Virus record (IMG/VR): IMGVR_UViG_3300020222_000954
Span: 1 to 22,531 of that record
Origin: a virus
Strand: one strand, 5' to 3'
Length of the DNA stretch: 22,531 bases
The notes under the pieces are model-generated. The model saw nothing but the letters and a program-made list of their open reading frames with translations, was not told the DNA's origin and ran no database searches. Position numbers and translations under genes: made by a program. This document shows positions 19,355-22,531 of this stretch, one piece after another (position 1 is the first letter of the stretch; the number at the start of each line of letters is the position of its first letter).

Positions 19355-19376
19355 AAACCCCCTTAAGGGGGGTTTA
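19355..19376 (-). terminator. GC-rich hairpin terminator between the tRNA-Asn operon and the late module
   Basis: A run of five C and a run of six G are separated by TTAA and flanked by complementary AAA and TTT. On the minus strand the stem is followed by TTTTATTGTTT, as expected of an intrinsic terminator for the operon ending in tRNA-Asn. On the plus strand it is followed only by TTTAAAG. It insulates that operon from the late promoter that begins 8 bases downstream. Confidence 0.85.
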
Positions 19377-19418
19377 AAGTCACACGGAAGGGGTTTGGTT
19401 TGATGGCAGTATCGCCAA

Positions 19419-19490
19419 CTGGAGTGGTGGGATTCGAACCTACGACCAATCGGTTAACAGCCGACCGCTCTACCACTGAGCTACACTCCA
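19419..19490 (-). tRNA. tRNA-Asn (anticodon GTT)
   Basis: The cloverleaf folds with a 7-bp acceptor stem (TGGAGTG/CACTCCA), a GCTC/GAGC D stem, an anticodon stem GTCGG/CCGAT with loop CTGTTAA giving anticodon GTT, and a T arm with TTCGAAT and one A-C mismatch. The discriminator is G and no CCA is encoded. It lies 25 bases after the coiled-coil protein gene and before the terminator, so it is probably co-transcribed with that operon. It decodes AAC and AAU. Confidence 0.95.
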
Positions 19491-19515
19491 ATGAGTCAGG
19501 ATTGCTTACAATACA

Positions 19516-20076
19516 TCATTCTACATCCTCGAAAAAGATAGTGTGGTATTCACCTTCTACTTCTTCAAAGGTAAAGTTTTCGTGCCAAGCATAGGATATC
19601 ATCTCCTTGACTGTTAATACTTGATCTTTCTCAAAGACATCTGTATATTTGATGTTGATAAATCTAACTTTGTAAGTCATTTTGCAAGAAGTTTTGGAAA
19701 AATATAAAAGTGAAGAGAACATATCAAGAAGGTCTGCGGCTTGATTACAGATTATACCATGTTTAGTAAAGTATTGGTCAATCATTTCTTCATTTTGAGC
19801 CCAAGAACGAAGTTCAAGTGCAAGTTCTGTTGCGAGTTCTTGATGTTCAATCTTCGCAAGTTCCTTCATTGCATCCGAATGTTCCTCAATAAAGTTCTTT
19901 GCGATGTCTAGGACTTTGTTTTCTTTTTCTCTTCGTGCTGCCTCTTCCAGCATTTCTTCGTGGTTCATAAGTTCTCGGATTTTCTCCTTTCCGTATTGTG
20001 TGAGTTCTTGTTTTTTACTACGAAGTTCTTCAACTTCTTTTTGAGTCAGATTGACCCAGGGCATATCATCGTTCAT
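19516..20076 (-). CDS. Hypothetical coiled-coil protein, 186 aa
   Basis: I do not recognise this protein. I chose the ATG at 20076 because it overlaps the upstream stop as ATGA. The frame is open 5 codons further to a TTG, which is a poorer start lacking a ribosome site. Residues about 8-100 are rich in E, K, L and A with no prolines (KEVEELRSKKQELTQYG, EEMLEEAARREKENK, ELATELALELRSW), consistent with a long helical or coiled-coil segment. The C-terminal 70 residues change to a mixed beta-like sequence (MTYKVRFINIKYTDV, FTFEEVEGEYHTIFF). It is the last protein gene of its operon, followed by tRNA-Asn. No catalytic motif is visible. Confidence 0.75.
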   Translation of the reverse strand: MNDDMPWVNLTQKEVEELRSKKQELTQYGKEKIRELMNHEEMLEEAARREKENKVLDIAKNFIEEHSDAMKELAKIEHQELATELALELRSWAQNEEMIDQYFTKHGIICNQAADLLDMFSSLLYFSKTSCKMTYKVRFINIKYTDVFEKDQVLTVKEMISYAWHENFTFEEVEGEYHTIFFEDVE

Positions 20077-20306
20077 CGTGGTGGAGGACAATATAAAAAA
20101 TACTTGTATTCAGCAAGTGGTCCGTAATGCCACTGTATTATATCACATTCTTTGTAAGTGCCAATCACTTTGGTAGATTGTGATTCAACTGGAGGATTCT
20201 GTGACTGATAGAGTAGAAAAATAATTAGAATAACTCCTCCCACAATAATACCAATAGAACCAGCACCACGTAAAAACTCTTTAAGTGCTACTTTATCATC
20301 GTTCAT
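20073..20306 (-). CDS. Small single-pass membrane protein, 77 aa
   Basis: One strong hydrophobic segment at residues 15-33 (AGSIGIIVGGVILIIFLLY) is preceded by charged residues and followed by a polar tail of about 44 residues with two cysteines (C54, C73) in aromatic surroundings (QWHYGPLAEYKYFLYC). It is likely anchored in the host inner membrane. It has no cleavage motif that would make it a secreted protein. The gene overlaps both neighbours by the ATGA arrangement, with the CpeT-like gene upstream and the coiled-coil gene downstream, so expression is coupled. Its first four residues, MNDD, are also the first four of the downstream gene. I cannot assign a function. Confidence 0.72.
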   Translation of the reverse strand: MNDDKVALKEFLRGAGSIGIIVGGVILIIFLLYQSQNPPVESQSTKVIGTYKECDIIQWHYGPLAEYKYFLYCPPPR

Positions 20307-20755
20307 AACTTATCAAATTCAAACATACCAGTTTCTTTGCCCCATACTAGATTACCATCAGCATCATATCCAGCATCTCTACCATAGTATTTCTTATCGT
20401 TGAACTTGATTTCACTAATAATCTTGATATCTTTGACAATACAAGTATCACAGGGTTGATACACCCAGAACTCACCATCCCAACAAATGGTATGTACACA
20501 CAACTCGTTCCAACTACTGTCGTAGGTATAAAATAAAACCTCGTTATCATTCACCTGTTCAAAGGTATGAAATGATTCCCGATAAGGTTCTGGATTTTCT
20601 TTTTCCACCAGATCAATTTCATAGAAACTTTGAGATCTAATTCTATTACCAAATCCCATGCTATCCCACACCAAGCGGATCATAGCATAATCAAATGGAT
20701 ACATAAAAGCTTGATTTTTATTAGAATATTGTCCTATAATTTCTCCAAATTTCAT
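20303..20755 (-). CDS. cpeT: CpeT/CpcT-like phycobiliprotein chromophore lyase, 150 aa
   Basis: CpeT-type lyases attach phycobilin to phycoerythrin or phycocyanin beta subunits in the host light-harvesting antenna, and several cyanophages carry a version. The family landmarks are present in order: GQYSNKNQA at 8-16 (family form G-x-F-S-N-x-x-Q-A), PYRE at 57-60, the QPCD motif at 100-103, and a C-terminal RDAGYDADGNLVWGKETGMFEF (126-147) that matches the conserved D-x-G-x-D-x-x-G-x-x-V-W-G-x-x-x-G-x-x-x-F ending. At 150 residues it is shorter than host CpeT (roughly 200), in keeping with phage forms. The gene sits 29 bases after the 2OG oxygenase gene and has no clear Shine-Dalgarno. Altered pigment maturation or bilin binding during infection is inferred. 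An exact subfamily (CpeT or CpcT) cannot be set from sequence. Confidence 0.8.
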   Translation of the reverse strand: MKFGEIIGQYSNKNQAFMYPFDYAMIRLVWDSMGFGNRIRSQSFYEIDLVEKENPEPYRESFHTFEQVNDNEVLFYTYDSSWNELCVHTICWDGEFWVYQPCDTCIVKDIKIISEIKFNDKKYYGRDAGYDADGNLVWGKETGMFEFDKL

Positions 20756-20784
20756 ATCAGCACAGTACCAGAGGTTAATTTTTA

Positions 20785-21402
20785 TTAATTAGAGCTAGGG
20801 TGTAAAAATTGAGTAATACAGAATCTACCAAGTTTTTGATCTAAATCCTTTTTTTTCATAACAACAGGATCAACTTTATGAGAAATCATAGAAGGAAATA
20901 TTACCATTCTATTGTTTAACACATTAATCTTGTTTTTATTATAAAAATGTAAATCTCCACCTTTAAATTTTTTTGGTTCTTTATAAAACCAAGTCAAAGA
21001 CGTTATACACGATTCATCAGAGTGAAAGTTGTAATAATCTTTATTTTCATAATAAGAGAGTAATGTAAAATCACTCTCACATTTAAAGTTTTGGTAAAAC
21101 CAATGATTGCTATCTTTAACAATAGAATCCCAATAATCAAATATCTTTCTGTTCACTGTTAAAATATTAGAAGCATCTCTAACGGTATAGATCTCATCCA
21201 CAAATATAGAATAATTACTTTTTTTTAAAGAATTTCCAAATTCATCTACCGCCGCACCAGATCCAACTTGAGACCCAAAATGCATAGCATTTTTCTTTGT
21301 TAAAAAATTTAACTCGTCCCATATTAAATCTAATTCTTTTTCATCATAGTAATCATCAATTACTATAGCAGGAAATTCAAAATTTACATGATTAATTTTC
21401 AT
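20785..21402 (-). CDS. 2-oxoglutarate/Fe(II)-dependent oxygenase, 205 aa
   Basis: The double-stranded beta-helix metal site is visible: H127-S-D129 (in YNFHSDES), distal H175 (in SMISHKVDPV), and R193 (in GRFCITQF), the likely 2-oxoglutarate carboxylate anchor. FKGGDLHF at 146-153 fits the strand after the HxD motif in prolyl-hydroxylase-like enzymes, and MVIFPS fits the strand before the distal His. Such enzymes hydroxylate proteins, nucleobases or small molecules and are frequent in T4-like cyanophages. The substrate here is unknown. The start ATG lies inside the last codons of the 53-aa upstream gene (11-base overlap), so the two are coupled. The length and motif spacing are normal for the family, and no key residue is missing. 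Confidence 0.88.
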   Translation of the reverse strand: MKINHVNFEFPAIVIDDYYDEKELDLIWDELNFLTKKNAMHFGSQVGSGAAVDEFGNSLKKSNYSIFVDEIYTVRDASNILTVNRKIFDYWDSIVKDSNHWFYQNFKCESDFTLLSYYENKDYYNFHSDESCITSLTWFYKEPKKFKGGDLHFYNKNKINVLNNRMVIFPSMISHKVDPVVMKKKDLDQKLGRFCITQFLHPSSN

Positions 21403-21553
21403 GTTTAAAATGCTCTAATTTAATCCAATTAAGAAGAGTGTAATATTGGTTAAGTCTATTTTCATCGTGTTTTGAATAAGATTTCAAATGTAGAATATAA
21501 AATTGTAAAGCGTCTTCAACCATTTTACGGTCTTGTTGGGAAAGCAACGACAT
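21392..21553 (-). CDS. Small hypothetical protein, 53 aa
   Basis: This short frame starts at ATG 21553 behind a good GAGGG ribosome site (6 bases before the ATG) and ends in TAA inside the start of the 2OG oxygenase gene. The protein begins MSLLSQQDRKMVEDALQFYI and continues with a hydrophilic, tyrosine-rich helical-looking sequence ending LEHFKHEN. I do not recognise it. The ribosome site, the 11-base overlap with a real gene and the absence of any competing feature support it as genuine. It may serve mainly to couple or start translation of the oxygenase message. Confidence 0.7.
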   Translation of the reverse strand: MSLLSQQDRKMVEDALQFYILHLKSYSKHDENRLNQYYTLLNWIKLEHFKHEN

Positions 21554-21618
21554 TTTCACCCTCGACTTTTTTAGTGATTTTTTGGCGGAATTTTTTTTCC
21601 TGTTTTTATGTATCTAAG
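21554..21618. other. AT-rich non-coding gap between tRNA-Leu(TAG) and the 53-aa gene
   Basis: The stretch contains A/T runs and, on the minus strand, AAAAAAAATTCCGCCAAAAAATC. I see no TATAAATA late motif and no convincing -35/-10 pair. It may hold an unrecognised early or middle promoter for the oxygenase-CpeT operon, or the operon may be read through from the tRNA cluster. Confidence 0.4.
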
Positions 21619-21640
21619 TTTTGAATTTGAAAATTCAAAA
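21619..21640 (-). repeat. Perfect 10-bp inverted repeat abutting the 3' end of tRNA-Leu(TAG)
   Basis: TTTTGAATTT and AAATTCAAAA are exact inverse complements separated by two bases. The repeat begins at the base directly after the tRNA discriminator. It is too AT-rich and lacks a following T-run on the minus strand, so it is not a classical terminator. A role as a 3' processing hairpin is inferred from position. Confidence 0.65.
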
Positions 21641-21723
21641 TGTCGATGAGAGGACTTGAACCTCCACGTCATAAAGACACTGGAACCTAAACCCAGCGCG
21701 TCTACCAATTCCGCCACATCGAC
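21641..21723 (-). tRNA. tRNA-Leu (anticodon TAG)
   Basis: A type II tRNA of 83 bases. Acceptor GTCGATG/CATCGAC, D arm with GGTAGACGC, anticodon stem CTGGG/TCCAG with loop TTTAGGT (anticodon TAG), a long variable arm (TGTCTTTATGACG), T loop TTCAAGT, discriminator A. No CCA is encoded. It reads CUA and probably other CUN codons. The frame crossing it on the minus strand (AELVDALGLGS) is the usual false ORF over a tRNA-Leu. Confidence 0.95.
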
Positions 21724-21727
21724 AGAT

Positions 21728-21752
21728 GAGTCGGATATGATGGTCCCGACTC
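21728..21752 (-). repeat. 7-bp inverted repeat between tRNA-Thr and tRNA-Leu(TAG)
   Basis: GAGTCGG and CCGACTC flank an 11-base loop, starting 5 bases upstream of the tRNA-Leu(TAG) 5' end. There is no T-run after it. It could be a processing hairpin in the tRNA precursor. Confidence 0.5.
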
Positions 21753-21778
21753 GTATGGAAGAACCGAAGTCCATCCAA

Positions 21779-21850
21779 AGCCTAATGTCAGACTTGAACT
21801 GACGACCGCTCGCTTACAAGGCGAGTGCTCTACCACTGAGCTAATTAGGC
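21779..21850 (-). tRNA. tRNA-Thr (anticodon TGT)
   Basis: Complete cloverleaf: acceptor GCCTAAT/ATTAGGC, D stem GCTC/GAGC, anticodon stem CTCGC/GCGAG with loop CTTGTAA (anticodon TGT), T stem GTCAG/CTGAC with TTCAAGT, all fully paired. The discriminator is T and no CCA is encoded. It lies 4 bases after the end of the 88-aa gene and would read ACA and related Thr codons. Confidence 0.96.
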
Positions 21851-21854
21851 AACA

Positions 21855-22121
21855 TCAATCGTCTTTTGGAAGCAGGTCTGGATTTTCTACCTGGATCTCA
21901 AACATTAAAGGGTGCATTTCTTCCATTATTAGATAGGTAGAACATTTATACAGATCTTCATCATCATAATCACGATGTTGAAGTGCTTCCGTTTGGACTG
22001 ATGGGTGATCTTGTATAATTTGAGGAAGTTCATCAAATGTATACGGAACACCTTGAATGAAATACATACGAACTATTTCACCCATATAAAAGCAATATGC
22101 TTGAGAGAGTGTGTATTTCAT
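21855..22121 (-). CDS. Small acidic hypothetical protein within the tRNA cluster, 88 aa
   Basis: I do not recognise this protein. It is acidic (DYDDEDLY at 51-58, ENPDLLPKDD at the end), lacks membrane segments, and its first 25 residues (MKYTLSQAYCFYMGEIVRMYFIQGV) look helical. It is placed between tRNA-Leu(TAA) and tRNA-Thr with 4 bases to the latter, so it must come from the same transcript as the tRNAs. Its ribosome site is weak (GGAAA), and that GGAAA is part of an inverted repeat that could close over it in the RNA. This leaves open control of translation by tRNA processing. Confidence 0.65.
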   Translation of the reverse strand: MKYTLSQAYCFYMGEIVRMYFIQGVPYTFDELPQIIQDHPSVQTEALQHRDYDDEDLYKCSTYLIMEEMHPLMFEIQVENPDLLPKDD

Positions 22122-22127
22122 TACAAA

Positions 22128-22154
22128 TTTCCACTACAATGTATTTAGTGGAAA
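22128..22154 (-). repeat. Perfect 9-bp inverted repeat abutting the 3' end of tRNA-Leu(TAA)
   Basis: TTTCCACTA and TAGTGGAAA flank a 9-base loop and begin directly after the tRNA discriminator. The far arm ends 7 bases before the ATG of the 88-aa gene and includes its only purine-rich ribosome-site candidate. A role as processing hairpin or translational switch is inferred. Confidence 0.7.
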
Positions 22155-22237
22155 TAGGAGCAGGGAGACTTGAACTCCCACGGGCACTGCCCAACAGATT
22201 TTAAGTCTGGTGTGTCTACCGATTCCACCATGCTCCC
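22155..22237 (-). tRNA. tRNA-Leu (anticodon TAA)
   Basis: A type II tRNA of 83 bases. Acceptor GGGAGCA/TGCTCCT with a closing G-T pair, D arm with GGTAGACAC, anticodon loop CTTAAAA (anticodon TAA), a long variable arm (TTGGGCAGTGCCCG), T arm GGGAG/CTCCC with TTCAAGT, discriminator A. No CCA is encoded. It reads UUA and UUG, which suits an AT-rich phage. It is the first tRNA after the sigma70-like promoter. Confidence 0.95.
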
Positions 22238-22247
22238 TTGGTGATGG

Positions 22248-22278
22248 GACAATCATAGCAGATGCTGCTCAGATTGTC
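22248..22278. repeat. Interrupted inverted repeat overlapping the promoter
   Basis: GACAATC (22248-22254) pairs with GATTGTC (22272-22278), and the inner AGCA (22257-22260) pairs with TGCT (22266-22269), leaving a 2+2 internal loop and a 5-base apical loop. It lies 3 bases after the tRNA(CAT) discriminator. It could be an operator, a tRNA-processing hairpin, or both. Confidence 0.6.
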
Positions 22279-22280
22279 AA
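22252..22280 (-). promoter_or_regulatory. Sigma70-type promoter, TTGACA-17-TATGAT
   Basis: On the minus strand a perfect -35 box TTGACA (22280-22275) is followed after exactly 17 bases by TATGAT (22257-22252), a 5 of 6 match to the -10 consensus. The expected RNA start, near 22245, is about 8 bases before the tRNA-Leu(TAA) 5' end. This would let host RNA polymerase transcribe the downstream tRNAs and genes early in infection. The element overlaps an inverted repeat at 22248-22278. Confidence 0.8.
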
Positions 22281-22281
22281 G

Positions 22282-22354
22282 TGCTCCTTGAGGGGATCGA
22301 ACCCACCTCACATCGATTATGAGTCGATTGCTTTCACCAGATAGCTAAAGGAGC
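22282..22354 (-). tRNA. tRNA with anticodon CAT (Met, or Ile2 with modified C34)
   Basis: Acceptor GCTCCTT/AAGGAGC, anticodon stem ATCGA/TCGAT with loop CTCATAA (anticodon CAT), T loop TTCGATC with one stem mismatch, discriminator A. No CCA is encoded. The D arm is short (GCT/AGC). It is not an initiator type: it lacks the unpaired first base and the GGG/CCC anticodon stem. C4-G69 and C5-G68 in the acceptor and the CGA-loop-TCG core match bacterial tRNA-Ile2, which TilS converts to read AUA, better than elongator Met. Identity therefore stays open between Met and Ile2. Confidence 0.9.
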
Positions 22355-22356
22355 GA

Positions 22357-22428
22357 TGGGAAATGGTGGATTTGAACCACCGACCTCACGATTATCAGTC
22401 GTGTGCTCTACCGCTAAGCTAATTTCCC
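22357..22428 (-). tRNA. tRNA-Ile (anticodon GAT)
   Basis: Complete cloverleaf: acceptor GGGAAAT/ATTTCCC, D stem GCTT/GAGC, anticodon stem CACGA/TCGTG with loop CTGATAA (anticodon GAT), T stem GGTGG/CCACC with TTCAAAT, discriminator A. No CCA is encoded. Only 2 bases separate it from the CAT tRNA and 3 from the TAT tRNA. It reads AUC and AUU. Confidence 0.95.
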
Positions 22429-22431
22429 AAA

Positions 22432-22503
22432 TAGGGATGCTGGGAGTTGAACCCAGACTAACCCGTTATAAGCAGGTCGCTCTAACCATTAAGCTACACC
22501 CCC
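22432..22503 (-). tRNA. tRNA-Ile (anticodon TAT)
   Basis: Acceptor GGGGGTG/CATCCCT with two G-T pairs, D stem GCTT/GAGC, anticodon stem ACCTG/CGGGT with loop CTTATAA (anticodon TAT), T stem CTGGG/CCCAG with TTCAACT, discriminator A. No CCA is encoded. A TAT anticodon reads AUA directly without the TilS lysidine change. This is uncommon in bacteria, which normally use tRNA-Ile2(CAT). Confidence 0.92.
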
Positions 22504-22531
22504 ATGGGGTTCATATTCGCACTAATAGTTT

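Noticed and set aside
19400-19594. Plus-strand 64-aa frame (VGFEPTTNRL)
   Set aside because: It runs antisense through tRNA-Asn and the end of a minus-strand gene; this peptide is a common artefact of tRNA T arms.
20077-20091. TTG start for the coiled-coil gene five codons upstream
   Set aside because: The ATG that overlaps the upstream stop (ATGA) mirrors the junction before it and needs no rare start codon.
21728-21752. Intrinsic terminator before tRNA-Leu(TAG)
   Set aside because: The hairpin is stable but has no T-run on either strand and lies between co-oriented tRNAs.
21571-21774. Minus-strand 67-aa frame (AELVDALGLGS)
   Set aside because: It lies over tRNA-Leu(TAG), a well-known false ORF pattern.

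Overview
This window looks like a piece of a T4-like (myovirus) marine cyanophage genome. Four things point that way: a T4-type late promoter (TATAAATA) in front of the structural genes, two tail-collar proteins with T4 gp12-like features, a packed tRNA cluster, and a CpeT-like phycobilin lyase gene, a known cyanophage auxiliary metabolic gene. Every gene I can support lies on the minus strand, so transcription runs from high to low coordinates. The sequence is AT-rich. Plus-strand open frames are shadows of minus-strand genes or of tRNAs.

Positions 22531-21641 hold six tRNA genes: Ile(TAT), Ile(GAT), a CAT-anticodon tRNA, Leu(TAA), Thr(TGT) and Leu(TAG). One small acidic protein gene sits inside the cluster. 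A near-consensus sigma70 promoter (TTGACA, 17 bp, TATGAT) lies between the CAT tRNA and Leu(TAA). Both tRNA-Leu genes are followed with no gap by perfect inverted repeats.

Positions 21553-19419 hold a compact operon: a 53-aa protein, a 2OG-Fe(II) oxygenase, a CpeT-like lyase, a 77-aa single-pass membrane protein, a coiled-coil protein, then tRNA-Asn(GTT). Several junctions are overlapping stop/start codons. A strong GC-rich hairpin terminator closes this block.

Positions 19347-1 form the late structural module. A perfect late promoter leads into a 3660-residue tail-fibre-like protein, followed at 1-2 bp spacing by two tail-collar proteins, then a lectin-domain protein, then three glycine-rich adhesin-like proteins (the last is cut by the window edge). 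The last four are paralogues: they share C-terminal Ig-like modules behind different N-terminal heads (one SUEL-type lectin, three glycine-rich). Together they look like the host-recognition apparatus of the virion, with an exchangeable tip array. The most notable items are the eukaryote-type SUEL/galactose-binding lectin domain, the near-identical DNA segment shared by two adhesin genes, the rare tRNA-Ile(UAU), and the promoter embedded in an inverted repeat.
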